The position numbers and the translations under genes are program-made. The notes beneath the pieces were generated by a model, which ran no database searches, was not told where the DNA came from, and saw only the letters and a list, made by a program, of their open reading frames with translations. From Georgenia wutianyii (GTDB taxonomy: Bacteria > Actinomycetota > Actinomycetes > Actinomycetales > Actinomycetaceae), in contig NZ_CP040899.1 of NCBI RefSeq assembly GCF_006349365.1, positions 1,550,001 to 1,614,000 on the forward strand: 64,000 bases of DNA, written 5' to 3'. How positions within the stretch are numbered: the stretch's first letter is position 1; every line of letters begins with the position of its first letter. Shown here piece by piece: positions 53,060 to 62,645 of the stretch.

Positions 53060-53634
53060 GCCGAGGGCGCGTCGTCCTCGCGGTCCTCGTCCTCGGTGTC
53101 CTCGGCTTCGCGCTGTCCGCGCTGACCTGGGGCTCCACCGAGGTCCCGACCGTGCTCGCCCAGCGCACCGTCACTGTCTCCGGCGGTGACGCGAGCCCGG
53201 TCACGACCGCGGCGAGCCTCGCCGTCCTCGCCACCGGGCTCGCCCTGGCCCTCGGGGGCCGCTGGGTCACCCGGGTGTGCGCCGGTGCGCTCGTCGTCCT
53301 CGGCGGGGCCCTCGGCGCGGCCGCCATCGGCTTCCTGCGCGACCCGCGACCCCGCCTGGAGACCGCTGCCGCGCAGGTGAGCGGCGTCCGGGAGACCCTC
53401 GGCACCCCCGAGGTCACCGCGTGGCCCTACCTCACCATCGCCCTCGGCGCGCTCGTCGCCGCCGCGGCCGTCCTCGTCGTGCGCATCCCCACGGTCCAGG
53501 CCGGGCGCCGCTTCGAGCGCACCGCCGGGCAGGACGCCGCAGGGGACCCGGAGCGTGACGAGCGGGTCCGCGCGATGGACGACTGGGACGCCCTCGGGCG
53601 GGGCGAGGACCCGACCGCCCGGGACCACGGCTAG
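53056..53634 (+). CDS. Trp biosynthesis-associated membrane protein (TIGR02234-like)
   Basis: A 192-aa protein from GTG 53056 with four predicted helices: a first one at ~5-27, LAVLATGLALALGGRWV, VCAGALVVLGGALGAAAIGF and LTIALGALVAAAAVLVVRI. GSTEVPTVLAQRTVTVSGGD lies outside, between helices 1 and 2. This family sits directly after trpE in many actinobacteria, as here, but has no proven activity. The C-terminal tail (~40 residues) is acidic and includes DDWDALGRGEDPT. Confidence 0.85.
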   Translation: MSRGRVVLAVLVLGVLGFALSALTWGSTEVPTVLAQRTVTVSGGDASPVTTAASLAVLATGLALALGGRWVTRVCAGALVVLGGALGAAAIGFLRDPRPRLETAAAQVSGVRETLGTPEVTAWPYLTIALGALVAAAAVLVVRIPTVQAGRRFERTAGQDAAGDPERDERVRAMDDWDALGRGEDPTARDHG

Positions 53635-53672
53635 TGTTGGACCAGATGATGACCGCTGAGAGGAAGCGAACC

Positions 53673-53957
53673 ATGGCGCACGACGGCACCCGTCGCGACT
53701 ACGACCTGCCGCCCAAGGCCCCGGCCCACAACGAGGGCAAGACCGTCGCCGGCTGGGTGATGTTCTGGGGCGTCTCCCTCGGTGCGATCCTCACCGCGCT
53801 CGGCCTCGTGCTGTGGCAGATGGGCCTGATCGTCGCGGGCGTGGCCGTCCTCGTCCTCACCGTCGTCGCGAGCATCGTCCTCAGCGCGCTGGGCCACGGC
53901 CAGCCGCGCGACCGGACCGGCCGCCCCGGAGCCGGGCAGCCCGACTGGTACGCATGA
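53673..53957 (+). CDS. HGxxPAAW-type small membrane protein (DUF6704-like)
   Basis: A 94-aa protein; ATG 53673 is chosen because GAGAGGAAG lies before it. A short hydrophilic head with LPPKAPAHNEGKTVAGW precedes two membrane helices, and the tail ends PDWYA. Members of this family follow trpE in actinobacteria; the classic HGxTPAAW motif is here changed to HNEGKTVAGW. Function is unknown. Confidence 0.75.
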   Translation: MAHDGTRRDYDLPPKAPAHNEGKTVAGWVMFWGVSLGAILTALGLVLWQMGLIVAGVAVLVLTVVASIVLSALGHGQPRDRTGRPGAGQPDWYA

Positions 53958-54250
53958 GCGAGACGACGCCCACGGGCAACCGGGCCGGCGCCTGGGCGCT
54001 CGGGCTCGGGATCGCCGGGCTGCTCCTCCTGCTCGCCCCGGTCATCGGGTCGATGGTGGCGGCCGTCGTCGTCATCCTCCTCGGGACCGCCGTGAGCGCG
54101 TCCGCCGTCGTCCTCGGCATCAACGGGGTCCTCGCGTACAGCCGGGGCCGGACCGCCACCCGCTACACGGCGGTCCTGGGCATCGTGCTCGGCGCCGTCG
54201 GCTCCTTCTTCTGGCTGCTCTCGCTCCTCGGGCTGGTCCTCGGCCTCTAG
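53954..54250 (+). CDS. Small DUF4190-like membrane protein
   Basis: A 98-aa protein starting in the stop of the previous gene. Two or three hydrophobic segments (AWALGLGIAGLLLLLAPVI, VVVILLGTAVSASAVVLGIN, LGIVLGAVGSFFWLLSLLGL) make up nearly all of it. It resembles DUF4190-type small membrane proteins. Function unknown; it is the last gene of the hisI-trpE unit and converges with the glucosidase gene by 4 bases. Confidence 0.75.
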   Translation: MSETTPTGNRAGAWALGLGIAGLLLLLAPVIGSMVAAVVVILLGTAVSASAVVLGINGVLAYSRGRTATRYTAVLGIVLGAVGSFFWLLSLLGLVLGL

Positions 54251-56010
54251 CCGAGCAGGACGCGCGACTCCCACGGCGCCAGGGTGAGCTCCTCGCCCGC
54301 GGCGGGGGCGCCGTCGTCGTGCGTCGTGAGCAGGACCTCGCCCGCGAGCGGGCCGGCCAGCCCCGCGAGCGTGACCGTCGCCGGCTCCGAGCTCATGTTG
54401 GCGACGACGAGCAGCGTCGGTGAGCCGGCGAGGGTGCGGGTGTAGGCGAAGACCTGCTCGTGCTCGGGCAGGAGGAGGCGGAAACTCCCCTCGACGACGA
54501 TGTCGTGGGTGTGCCGCAGCTCGTGCAGCCGCCGGTAGTGGTGGTAGACCGAGCCCGGGTCGCGCCGCGCGGCGGCCGCGTTGACCTCGGTGTGGTTCGG
54601 GTTGACCGCGATCCACGGGGTGCCGGTGGTGAAGCCGGCGGCGGGGGAGTCGTCCCACTGCATCGGCGTGCGCGCGTTGTCCCGGCTCACCGGCGCGATG
54701 CCGGCGAGCACGTCCGCCGGGTCGGCGCCGTGCTCGAGCTGCTCGCGGTAGTGGTTGAGGGACTCGATGTCGCGGTAGTCCTCGATCGAGGTGAAGCCGA
54801 CGTTCGTCATGCCCAGCTCCTCGCCCTGGTAGACGTAGGGCGTCCCGCGCATCATGTGGAGCACAGTGCCGAGCGTCTTGGCCGACGCGACCCGGTACTC
54901 CGGGGAGTCGTCGCCCCACCGGGACACGACCCGCGGCTGGTCGTGGTTGTTCCAGTACAGGGAGTTCCACCCGGCCGCGAGCCCCTCCTGCCAGGCGGCG
55001 AGGTTGAGCTTGAGGTCGGGCAGGGACAGCGGCTGCAGGTCCCACTTGCCGCCCGGCCCGTGGTCCAGGCCCACGTGCTCGAACTGGAAGACCATGTCCA
55101 CCTCGCGGCGCGCCGGGTCGGTGAAGAGCCGGGCGTGCTCGAGGGTGACGCCCGGCGTCTCGGCGACCGCGAGGATCGCGGCGTCGGCGTAGACCTCGCG
55201 GTGCATCTCGTGGAGGAACTCGTGGTTGCGCGGCCCGTTCATGTAGAACGGCGATCCGTCGCCGTAGCGGGTGCCCGGCTTGGCGGGACCGTCGGGCAGC
55301 TCGCCGTCCGGGCCGACCGCCTTGGAGATGAGGTTGATGACGTCCATCCGGAAGCCGTCCACACCCCGGTCCAGCCACCAGCGCATCATCGCGTAGACGG
55401 CCTCGCGCACCTGCGGGTTCTCCCAGTTGAGGTCCGGCTGCTTGCGGGAGAACAGGTGGAGGTAGTACTCCCCGCTCGCCTCGTCCCACTCCCACGTCGA
55501 GCCGGAGAAGAAGGAGTGCCAGTTCGTCGGCTCTGCCCCCGGCTCCCCGCCGGTGTGCCCCGGGCGGGGCGGACGCCACACGTACCAGTCGCGCTTCGCG
55601 GCGTCACGGCCGGAGCGGGACTCCTGGAACCACGGGTGCTCGTCGGAGGAGTGGTTGACGACGAGGTCCATGACGAGCTTCATCCCGCGCTCGTGGATCG
55701 CGGCGATGAGCCGGTCGAGGTCCTCGAGGGTGCCGAACATCGGGTCGACGTCCTGGTAGTCGGAGATGTCGTAGCCGTTGTCGTCCTGCGGGGAGCGGTA
55801 GATCGGGGAGAGCCACACGACGTCGACGCCGAGCTCGGCGATGTGGTCGAGGTGGTCGATGATGCCCTGGAGGTCACCGACGCCGTCGCCGTCGGAGTCG
55901 GCGAAGGACCGCGGGTAGACCTGGTAGACGACCGCCGAGCGCCACCACCCGGGCTCACGGTCGGGAACGGGCGTGGTCGCGGTGGTGTCGAGGTGACGCG
56001 GCGAGGTCAT
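54247..56010 (-). CDS. GH13 alpha-glucosidase (oligo-1,6-glucosidase type)
   Basis: A 587-aa glycoside hydrolase family 13 enzyme from ATG 56010. Conserved regions are [26 protein letters not shown] with the nucleophile Asp, [13 protein letters not shown] with the acid Glu, and [14 protein letters not shown]. No signal peptide, so it works inside the cell on imported maltose or isomaltose-type sugars. It lies on the reverse strand inside an otherwise forward trp region and has no sugar transport genes beside it. Confidence 0.94.
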   Translation of the reverse strand: MTSPRHLDTTATTPVPDREPGWWRSAVVYQVYPRSFADSDGDGVGDLQGIIDHLDHIAELGVDVVWLSPIYRSPQDDNGYDISDYQDVDPMFGTLEDLDRLIAAIHERGMKLVMDLVVNHSSDEHPWFQESRSGRDAAKRDWYVWRPPRPGHTGGEPGAEPTNWHSFFSGSTWEWDEASGEYYLHLFSRKQPDLNWENPQVREAVYAMMRWWLDRGVDGFRMDVINLISKAVGPDGELPDGPAKPGTRYGDGSPFYMNGPRNHEFLHEMHREVYADAAILAVAETPGVTLEHARLFTDPARREVDMVFQFEHVGLDHGPGGKWDLQPLSLPDLKLNLAAWQEGLAAGWNSLYWNNHDQPRVVSRWGDDSPEYRVASAKTLGTVLHMMRGTPYVYQGEELGMTNVGFTSIEDYRDIESLNHYREQLEHGADPADVLAGIAPVSRDNARTPMQWDDSPAAGFTTGTPWIAVNPNHTEVNAAAARRDPGSVYHHYRRLHELRHTHDIVVEGSFRLLLPEHEQVFAYTRTLAGSPTLLVVANMSSEPATVTLAGLAGPLAGEVLLTTHDDGAPAAGEELTLAPWESRVLLG

Positions 56011-56132
56011 GAGGTCATCCCACCACTTCCTCGCCCGCCGCGCGGCCCGGGAGTGGCCCGTCCAGCGGACTGTGGTCGGCCTTGTGGGTGGGGGCACCTA
56101 CGATGGGGGCCAAGCAAGGGGAGGGAGAGACG

Positions 56133-56948
56133 GTGACGGTCCTGGAAGACATCGTCGCAGGGGTCCGGGAGGACCTCGCCGAGCGGGAGGCCGCGACGCC
56201 GCTCGACGCGCTCAAGGAGCGCGCCCATCAGCAGCCCGTCGCCAAGGACGCCGTCGCCGCGCTGCGCGGCGGGGCGGACGCGGTGACGGTCATCGCCGAG
56301 GTCAAGCGCTCGAGCCCGTCCAAGGGTGCGCTGGCCGACATCGCCGACCCCGCCGGGCTCGCGGCGGACTACGAGGCCGGTGGCGCGAGCGCGATCAGCG
56401 TGCTCACCGAGCGGCGTCGCTTCGGCGGCTCGCTCGAGGACCTCGGCGCCGTGCGCGCAGCGGTCAACGTCCCGGTCCTGCGCAAGGACTTCGTCGTCAC
56501 GCCCTACCAGGTGTGGGAGGCGCGCGCCTACGGCGCGGACCTCGTGCTCCTCATCGTCGCGGCGCTCGAGCAGACCGTGCTCACCTCGCTCGTCGAGCGC
56601 GTCCACTCCCTGGGCATGACCGCCCTCGTCGAGGCGCACGACCGCGAGGAGACCAAGCGCGCGGTCGACGCCGGCGCCCGCGTCATCGGGGTCAACGCCC
56701 GCAACCTCCACACCCTCGAGGTCGACCGGTCGGTGTTCGGCACCGTCGTCGACGTCATCCCCAGCGGTCTGCTCAAGGTCGCCGAGTCGGGTGTTCGTGG
56801 CCCCCACGACGTCCTCGACTACGCCCGCGCTGGCGCCGACGTCGTCCTCGTCGGGGAGGCGCTGGTGACCCAGGGCAGCCCGCGCCAGGCCGTGGCCGAC
56901 ATGGTCGCCGCCGGTGCCCACCCCTCCGTCCGGGCGGTGCGCCCGTGA
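56133..56948 (+). CDS. trpC: Indole-3-glycerol phosphate synthase
   Basis: A 271-aa TIM barrel from GTG 56133 with GGGAGGGAG upstream. Motifs are [50 protein letters not shown] and [13 protein letters not shown]. It closes the ring of the anthranilate-derived sugar to form indole-3-glycerol phosphate. It overlaps trpB by 4 bases. trpD and trpF are not in the window. Confidence 0.95.
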   Translation: MTVLEDIVAGVREDLAEREAATPLDALKERAHQQPVAKDAVAALRGGADAVTVIAEVKRSSPSKGALADIADPAGLAADYEAGGASAISVLTERRRFGGSLEDLGAVRAAVNVPVLRKDFVVTPYQVWEARAYGADLVLLIVAALEQTVLTSLVERVHSLGMTALVEAHDREETKRAVDAGARVIGVNARNLHTLEVDRSVFGTVVDVIPSGLLKVAESGVRGPHDVLDYARAGADVVLVGEALVTQGSPRQAVADMVAAGAHPSVRAVRP

Positions 56949-58234
56949 GCCTGTCCGGCGCCGAGGGTCCGTACTTCGGGCGGTTCGGCGGCCGGTTCGT
57001 GGCCGAGGCGCTCGTCGCCGCGCTCGACGAGCTCGACACCGCGTGGCAGGAGCTGCGGGAGGACCCGTCCTTCCAGGCCGAGCTCGCCGAGCTGCACCGC
57101 ACCTACACCGGGCGCCCGAGCATCATCACCGAGGTGCCGCGCTTCGCCGAGCACGCGGGCGGCGCCCGGGTCATCCTCAAGCGCGAGGACCTCAACCACA
57201 CCGGCTCGCACAAGATCAACAACGTGCTCGGCCAGGCGCTGCTCACCCGCAAGCTCGGCAAGAAGCGCGTCATCGCCGAGACGGGCGCCGGTCAGCACGG
57301 GGTGGCCACCGCGACCGCGGCGGCGCTCCTCGGCCTCGAGTGCGTCATCTACATGGGCGAGGAGGACGTGCGCCGCCAGGCGCTCAACGTCGCCCGCATG
57401 GAGCTGCTCGGCACCACGGTCGTGCCGGTCTCCAGCGGGTCCAGGACCCTCAAGGACGCGATCAACGAGGCGTTCCGCGACTGGGTGACGAACGTCGAGA
57501 CGACCAACTACGTCTTCGGTACCGCGGCCGGGCCGCACCCCTTCCCGGGGATGGTCCGCGACCTGCAGAAGATCATCGGCGAGGAGGCCCGCGAGCAGGT
57601 GCTCGACCTCACGGGCGCGCTGCCCGACGTCGTCTGCGCGTGCGTGGGCGGCGGCTCCAACGCCATCGGGATCTTCAACGCGTTCCTCGACGACGAGGGC
57701 GTGCGCCTCGTCGGCCTGGAGGCCGCCGGTGACGGCGTCGAGACAGGGCGCCACGCCTCCTCGATCAGCGCGGGCACCCCGGGCGTGCTGCACGGCGCCC
57801 ACACCTTCCTCCTGCAGGACGAGGACGGCCAGACCGTCGAGTCGCACTCGATCTCCGCCGGACTGGACTACCCGGCCGTCGGGCCCGAGCACGCGTGGCT
57901 CGCGGACCTCGGCCGCGCCGAGTACGTCCCGGTCACCGACGCGCAGGCGATGGAGGCCTTCCGCCTCCTGTGCCGGACCGAGGGCATCATCCCGGCGATC
58001 GAGAGCTCCCACGCCCTGGCCGGCGCCCTGGAGATCGGGCGCGCCGCCGCGGCGGCGGGCGAGCCCGCCCCGACCATCCTCGTCAACCTCTCCGGGCGCG
58101 GGGACAAGGACGTGGAGTCCGCGGCCGCCTGGTTCGGGCTGCTGGACGAGAAGGCCGCCGGGCCGCAGGACGAGGCGAAGACCGGTGCCGTCGACGGCGC
58201 CGGCTACGAGGCGACGGGAAGCGTGGAGCTGTGA
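56945..58234 (+). CDS. trpB: Tryptophan synthase beta chain
   Basis: A 429-aa PLP enzyme from GTG 56945. The PLP lysine is in [37 protein letters not shown] follows, and the phosphate site is [12 protein letters not shown]. It joins indole with serine. It overlaps trpC and trpA by 4 bases each, so the three proteins are made in step. The C-terminal ~25 residues extend past the normal family end and look non-conserved. Confidence 0.96.
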   Translation: MSLSGAEGPYFGRFGGRFVAEALVAALDELDTAWQELREDPSFQAELAELHRTYTGRPSIITEVPRFAEHAGGARVILKREDLNHTGSHKINNVLGQALLTRKLGKKRVIAETGAGQHGVATATAAALLGLECVIYMGEEDVRRQALNVARMELLGTTVVPVSSGSRTLKDAINEAFRDWVTNVETTNYVFGTAAGPHPFPGMVRDLQKIIGEEAREQVLDLTGALPDVVCACVGGGSNAIGIFNAFLDDEGVRLVGLEAAGDGVETGRHASSISAGTPGVLHGAHTFLLQDEDGQTVESHSISAGLDYPAVGPEHAWLADLGRAEYVPVTDAQAMEAFRLLCRTEGIIPAIESSHALAGALEIGRAAAAAGEPAPTILVNLSGRGDKDVESAAAWFGLLDEKAAGPQDEAKTGAVDGAGYEATGSVEL

Positions 58235-59052
58235 GCGAGGAGCAGACGAGGACGGTGGCGGGCCGGCGGTCCGCCGAGGCGATCGACGCCGCCCTCGCCG
58301 AGGGCCGCAAGGCACTCGTCGTGTACCTGCCGGTCGGCTTCCCGACCGTCGAGCGGTCGATCGCCGCGGCGCGGACCGCGGTCGCGGCGGGAGCCGACCT
58401 CGTCGAGCTCGGCCTGCCGTACTCCGACCCGGGCATGGACGGCGAGGTCATCCAGCACGCCACCACCCAGGCCCTCGCGCAGGGCACACGGGTGAGCGAC
58501 GTCGTGCGCGCCGTCGAGCAGGTGTCCGCCACCGGCGCCGGCGTGCTCGTCATGACCTACTACAACCCCGTGCTGCGCTACGGCGTCGACCGTTTCGCGC
58601 GCGACCTCGCCAACGCCGGGGGAGGGGGGCTCATCACCCCCGACCTCATCCCCGACGAGGCCGGCGCGTGGATCTCCGCGGCCGACGAGCACGACCTCGA
58701 CAAGGTCTTCCTCGTCGCCCCGAGCTCCACCGACGAGCGGCTCGCGATGACCGCCGCCGCCTCCCGCGGCTTCGTCTACGCCGCCTCCACCATGGGGGTC
58801 ACCGGCGTGCGCAGCTCGGTCGACACCCACGCTCGTGACCTCGTCGCCCGCACCCGTGCGGCCGGCGCCGAGCGGGTGTGCGTGGGCCTGGGGGTCTCGA
58901 CGGGCGCGCAGGCCGCGGAGGTCGCGGAGTACGCCGACGGCGTCATCGTCGGCTCCGCCCTCGTCCGCACCCTGCAGGACCCGGACGAGCGGGCCGGTCT
59001 CAAGGCCCTCGGCGCCCTCGTCGAGGACCTCGCCGCCGGCGTCCGCGCCTGA
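58231..59052 (+). CDS. trpA: Tryptophan synthase alpha chain
   Basis: A 273-aa TIM barrel from GTG 58231. Catalytic Glu lies in [17 protein letters not shown], the active Asp in [15 protein letters not shown], and [13 protein letters not shown] and VIVGSALVR bind the phosphate. It splits indole-3-glycerol phosphate and passes indole to TrpB. It ends the trpCBA operon and is followed 24 bases later by an 18-base tandem repeat array. Confidence 0.95.
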   Translation: MSEEQTRTVAGRRSAEAIDAALAEGRKALVVYLPVGFPTVERSIAAARTAVAAGADLVELGLPYSDPGMDGEVIQHATTQALAQGTRVSDVVRAVEQVSATGAGVLVMTYYNPVLRYGVDRFARDLANAGGGGLITPDLIPDEAGAWISAADEHDLDKVFLVAPSSTDERLAMTAAASRGFVYAASTMGVTGVRSSVDTHARDLVARTRAAGAERVCVGLGVSTGAQAAEVAEYADGVIVGSALVRTLQDPDERAGLKALGALVEDLAAGVRA

Positions 59053-59076
59053 CGCACCGCCCACCACCCCCTCCCC

Positions 59077-59220
59077 GCGAGAGCCGACTTTCGCGCGAGA
59101 GCGGACTTTCGCGCGAGAGCGGACTTTCGCGCGAGAGCGGACTTTCGCGCGAGAGCGGACTTGTGCGCGAGAGCCGACTTGTGCGCGAGAGCCGACTTGT
59201 GCGCGAGAGCGAACTTCCGC
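59077..59220 (+). repeat. Eight tandem 18-bp units of a GCGAGAGCSGACTTTCGC repeat
   Basis: Exactly eight 18-base units fill 59077-59220 without spacers. Units 1-5 read GCGAGAGC(C/G)GACTTNNGC with TT(T/G), units 6-7 carry TTGTGC, and unit 8 is more changed. Each junction carries the palindrome TCGCGCGA or TGCGCGA. The array lies in the trpA-lgt gap. A second, inverted array of the same unit lies at 61881-61934. No cas genes and no spacers, so it is not CRISPR. Confidence 0.95.
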
Positions 59221-59300
59221 GGGTCGGCCCTCCGTCGTCGTCCGCGCGGCGTCCCGGAAGCCGGGCCCACCGTGTCGGTCGCGCCGGTTAGGCTGCCCCC

Positions 59301-60281
59301 GTGCTGATGCTCCCCGCCTCGATCCCGAGCCCCGCCGTTGCCGAGTGGTGGCTCGGCCCGCTGCCGATCCGTGCCTACGCCATCGCGATCGGCCTCGGGA
59401 TCGTCGCCGGCTGGTGGATCCTCGACCGGCGCTACTCGGCGAAGGGCGGCCCGAAGGACACGGCGGTCGACGTCGCGCTCTGGATGGTCCTCTTCGGGAT
59501 CATCGGCGCCCGGATCTACCACGTCGTGTCCTCGCCGGACGCCTACTTCGGCGAGAACGGTGATCCCGCCCGGATCATCGAGATCTGGAACGGCGGGCTG
59601 GGCATCTGGGGCGCGATCATGGGTGGGGCCCTCGGCGCCTGGATCGCGTTGCGTCGTCGCGGGCTGCGTCTGGCGCCCTTCGCCGACGCCGCCGCCCCGG
59701 CGCTCCTGGTCTCCCAGGCCATCGGCCGCCTCGGCAACTACTTCAACCAGGAGCTCTACGGAGCGCCCACCACCCTCCCGTGGGGTCTCGAGATCGACGC
59801 CGCGCACCGCGTCTCCGGCTACACCGACCCCGCGCTCCTCTTCCACCCCACCTTCCTGTACGAGATGGTGTGGAACCTCGCGATGGTCGGCGTCCTGCTC
59901 TGGGCCGAGCGTCGCTTCCGCCTGCGCCACGGCCGGGTGATGTGGCTCTACGTCATGCTCTACACCGCCGGACGCGTCTGGATCGAGTACCTCCGGATCG
60001 ACACGGCCGAGACCGTCCTCGGCCTGCGGCTCAACGTGTGGACCTCGATCCTCGTCTTCCTCGTCGCCTTCGCCTTCTACATCCGCATCGGGCGGCGCAC
60101 CCGCGGGCAGGACGAGGAGATCTGGCTGCCGGGCCACGGTCCGGAGACCGCGGACGACGACACCGCCGTCGACGCCACCGTCGTCGACAGCGACGAGACA
60201 GCCACCGCGCAGGAGGACGGCGCGTCCGCCCAGGTCGAGCCCACGGACGACGACGCCTCCTCGGCGCGCGGCGAGCGCTAG
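59301..60281 (+). CDS. lgt: Prolipoprotein diacylglyceryl transferase
   Basis: A 326-aa membrane enzyme from GTG 59301. The signature GRLGNYFNQELYG lies near residue 148, and NGGLGIWGAIMGG and a seven-helix layout match Lgt. It adds diacylglycerol to lipobox cysteines, as on the two lipoproteins seen in this window. The last ~70 residues form an acidic disordered tail, common in actinobacterial Lgt. Its place after trpA is a conserved actinobacterial link. Confidence 0.95.
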   Translation: MLMLPASIPSPAVAEWWLGPLPIRAYAIAIGLGIVAGWWILDRRYSAKGGPKDTAVDVALWMVLFGIIGARIYHVVSSPDAYFGENGDPARIIEIWNGGLGIWGAIMGGALGAWIALRRRGLRLAPFADAAAPALLVSQAIGRLGNYFNQELYGAPTTLPWGLEIDAAHRVSGYTDPALLFHPTFLYEMVWNLAMVGVLLWAERRFRLRHGRVMWLYVMLYTAGRVWIEYLRIDTAETVLGLRLNVWTSILVFLVAFAFYIRIGRRTRGQDEEIWLPGHGPETADDDTAVDATVVDSDETATAQEDGASAQVEPTDDDASSARGER

Positions 60282-60835
60282 GCGGACGCGGTCGCGGTGA
60301 AGGTGCTGCCCACCTTCTTCCCGATGGCCAGATGACCGCCGAGCGCCCCTCCGGCCGACGCGGCGAGCGCGCCGAGACCGCCGAGAACCACACCGCTGCG
60401 GTGCCGGCCGGAGCGGCGAGCGAGCCAGGACCCGGCGAACAGGACCGCGGCCGCGCCGTTGGCGCCGGCGTGGACCACGCCCGCGCGGCGTGACCCGGGG
60501 TCCTTGACCTGGCCCCACTCGGCCCAGCCGCTCAGTGCCGTCGGTACCGCCGCCATGAGGCCGAGTGCGATGAGCCGCTGCGACGCGCGGCGCCCGCCGG
60601 GGACGGGCAGCAGGTCGAGCACGGTCGCGCTCGTCCAGAACCCGATGGGCAGGTCGGTCATCATCGGGTGGAGCGCGTGGCCCAACGGCTTGCCGAGGAG
60701 GAGGTCGCGCCCGGGCACGGAGGCGAGGACCTGCACCGGTCCGCTGAGTGCCTGGACGGCGGCGTCGAGGCGCTCGTCCTGCTCGATGGCCTCGGCGACG
60801 CGCGCGCCCGGGGACCCCGAGCCCGGCGCCGTCAT
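60278..60835 (-). CDS. DUF2231-type membrane protein
   Basis: A 185-aa protein with about four membrane segments. KPLGHALHPMMTDLPIGFWTS marks the DUF2231 family, whose His and Asp residues may bind heme or metal. The start at 60835 overlaps the stop of the upstream DUF4383 gene by 4 bases, forming a two-gene reverse unit. It overlaps the lgt stop by 4 bases. Function is unknown. Confidence 0.85.
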   Translation of the reverse strand: MTAPGSGSPGARVAEAIEQDERLDAAVQALSGPVQVLASVPGRDLLLGKPLGHALHPMMTDLPIGFWTSATVLDLLPVPGGRRASQRLIALGLMAAVPTALSGWAEWGQVKDPGSRRAGVVHAGANGAAAVLFAGSWLARRSGRHRSGVVLGGLGALAASAGGALGGHLAIGKKVGSTFTATASA

Positions 60836-61266
60836 CGGTCCGCTCCCTGAGCCGACGTCCGGTAGGGCAGGAGTGCGATGAGCAGGCCGATGACCACCGC
60901 GGCCAGGTGCAGCCAGTTGTCCGCCCAGTTGATGTTGAGGAAGTTCGCCTCCTCGTTGTCGACGACGAACACTCCGTACAGGAGCGTGGCGCCGTACCCG
61001 ATGACGAGCAGCCACCCGAACGTCCTCGATCCGCTCGGGGTGCGCCACAGCAGGATGCCGAGCAGGCCGATGAGGATGTGCACGACGTTGTGGAGCGGGT
61101 TGACCGCGAAGACGACCAGCGTCTGGGTGTGGTCGTGCTCCACCCAGCCCTCGAAGCCCGTGACGCCGAAGCCGGCGATGCCGACGACGACGAACAGGAC
61201 CCCGACGACGAGCGCGAGCCGCTGGTGGGCACCGCGCCGTTGGACGGTCGGACGGATGGTCGTCAT
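60832..61266 (-). CDS. DUF4383 family membrane protein
   Basis: A 144-aa protein from ATG 61266 with GGAGG upstream. Four helices are visible, and VNPLHNVVHILIGLLGI and ADNWLHLAAVVIGL, each with a conserved His, are the marks of DUF4383. Function unknown. The family is common in actinobacteria and often sits with other small stress-related membrane proteins, such as the DUF2231 gene here. Confidence 0.85.
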   Translation of the reverse strand: MTTIRPTVQRRGAHQRLALVVGVLFVVVGIAGFGVTGFEGWVEHDHTQTLVVFAVNPLHNVVHILIGLLGILLWRTPSGSRTFGWLLVIGYGATLLYGVFVVDNEEANFLNINWADNWLHLAAVVIGLLIALLPYRTSAQGADR

Positions 61267-61374
61267 GGCGTCCTCCGGGTACGGGTCTGGTGTCGCCATC
61301 ATGGTGGCGTGCGTCACACGCCGCATCCGGTGCCCCGGGATGCCGACCCGCGGCGACCCGGTGAGAATCGGCCG

Positions 61375-61866
61375 ATGACCAAGGAACTGACAGGAGAAGC
61401 GGAGCAGCTGGCCTCGGTCGTCGGGGAACGGGCGGGTGATCGCGGGGTCACCGTCGCCACCGCGGAGTCGCTCACGAGCGGCCAGATCGCTGTCCACCTC
61501 GGCGCGGCACCCGGGGCCGGCAGCTGGTTCTCGGGGGGTGCGGTGACGTACACGGTCGAGGCCAAGCAGAAGGCGCTCGGCGTGCCGGAGGGGCCGGTCA
61601 TCAGCGAGCAGTGCGCCCGCGCGATGGCGGAGGGTGCCGCCCGGGTGCTCGGCGCGGACTGCGCGGTGGCCGTCACGGGCGTCGGCGGCCCTGACCGGCA
61701 GGAGGACCAGCCGGTCGGCACCGTCTTCATCGCCATTCACACCCCCGCGGGGACGACCTGCGAGGAGCACCACTTCGACGGGGAGCCGGCGGAGATCCTC
61801 GACCGGACGACGCTGCGCGCGCTGGAGCTCCTCGCGGCGGGACTCGAGGACGCCGGGCACGCCTGA
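61375..61866 (+). CDS. pncC: CinA C-terminal-type nicotinamide-nucleotide amidase
   Basis: A 163-aa single-domain protein from ATG 61375. Motifs are VATAESLTSGQIAVHLGAAP with the active Ser region, FSGGAVTYTVEAKQKALGV and AVTGVGGPDRQEDQPVGTVF. It hydrolyses nicotinamide mononucleotide to nicotinate mononucleotide for NAD recycling. It is the short form without the N-terminal CinA/MoaB part. It is followed by the small inverted repeat array. Confidence 0.88.
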   Translation: MTKELTGEAEQLASVVGERAGDRGVTVATAESLTSGQIAVHLGAAPGAGSWFSGGAVTYTVEAKQKALGVPEGPVISEQCARAMAEGAARVLGADCAVAVTGVGGPDRQEDQPVGTVFIAIHTPAGTTCEEHHFDGEPAEILDRTTLRALELLAAGLEDAGHA

Positions 61867-61880
61867 CCCCCACGTCCGCT

Positions 61881-61934
61881 CGGAAGTCGGCTCTCGTGCG
61901 GAAGTCGGCTCTCGTGCGGAAGTCGGCTGTCGCG
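61881..61934 (-). repeat. Three tandem 18-bp units, inverted relative of the trpA-distal array
   Basis: Three 18-base units (61881, 61899, 61917) with a partial unit before. On the reverse strand the unit is CACGAGAGCCGACTTCCG, differing from units of the 59077 array at only about two positions. The array starts 14 bases after the pncC stop. Same period and core but opposite orientation point to a dispersed repeat family. Confidence 0.93.
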
Positions 61935-62044
61935 GGGGGTGTGGTCGGGGGAGTGTGGGCCGGGCGCGGCTGCGCCCCGCCCGTGCGTGGACGGGTGCGT
62001 CCGACACCTGTCGAGTGCCGGTAGCATGACCTGCGATCTGCCCA

Positions 62045-62078
62045 TCCTTTAAGGCCCGTCCAGTGAGGCGGGGAAGGA
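62045..62078 (+). promoter_or_regulatory. PyrR-binding RNA hairpin that hides the pyrR ribosome binding site
   Basis: The RNA has the PyrR loop sequence GTCCAGTGAGGCG. CCCG (62055-58) pairs with CGGG (62069-72), and TCCTT (62045-49) pairs with AAGGA (62074-78), which is the ribosome binding site for the ATG at 62088. In mycobacteria PyrR bound to this element with UMP represses translation rather than ending transcription. A possible -10 box TAGCAT lies at 62022-62027. Confidence 0.8.
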
Positions 62079-62087
62079 GACTGCCAG

Positions 62088-62645
62088 ATGTCCCCCAGCA
62101 CAGCCGTGCCCGTCCTCGGGCCGCAGGAGATCTCCCGCGCGCTGACCCGGATCTCCCACGAGATCCTCGAACGGACCGAGCCGGACGAGTCGCTCGTCAT
62201 CCTCGGGATCCCCACGCGCGGGGCACCGCTCGCCCAGCGCCTCCACGAGCGGGTGCTCGCCGCCGGCGGCAGCGCCGCTCTCGGCACGCTCGACGTGACG
62301 ATGTACCGCGACGACCTGCGCTCCCAGCCCACGCGCACCCTCCTGCGCACCGAGCTGCCCCCGGGCGGGGTCGACGGCGCGACGGTCGTCCTCGTCGACG
62401 ACGTCCTGTACTCCGGGCGCACCATCCGCGCCGCGCTCGACGCGCTCGGTGACCTCGGCCGCCCGGCGCGCGTCCAGCTCGCCGTGCTCGTCGACCGCGG
62501 GCACCGCGAGCTGCCCATCCGCGCGGACTACGTCGGCAAGAACCTGCCGACCTCGCGCCACGAGCGCGTCCAGGTCACCCTCGCGGACGTCGACGGCGAG
62601 GACGCCGTCACCATCGTCAAGCCCGAGGAGGGGGAGACCCGATGA
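62088..62645 (+). CDS. pyrR: PyrR bifunctional regulator/uracil phosphoribosyltransferase
   Basis: A 185-aa type I phosphoribosyltransferase. The PRPP motif is [20 protein letters not shown], and early residues [15 protein letters not shown] and [11 protein letters not shown] are typical. It senses UMP and PRPP and binds the pyr leader RNA, and it can also make UMP from uracil. The leader hairpin with its consensus loop lies just upstream, so it should control its own operon. It overlaps pyrB by 4 bases. Confidence 0.96.
   Translation: MSPSTAVPVLGPQEISRALTRISHEILERTEPDESLVILGIPTRGAPLAQRLHERVLAAGGSAALGTLDVTMYRDDLRSQPTRTLLRTELPPGGVDGATVVLVDDVLYSGRTIRAALDALGDLGRPARVQLAVLVDRGHRELPIRADYVGKNLPTSRHERVQVTLADVDGEDAVTIVKPEEGETR

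Noticed and set aside
59077..59220. CRISPR array
   Set aside because: The 18-base units touch each other with no spacers, and there are no cas genes in the window.
58878..59291. Protein made of RESGLSRESGL-type repeats read from the 18-bp array
   Set aside because: It exists only because 18 is divisible by 3; there is no start site and it overlaps trpA out of frame.
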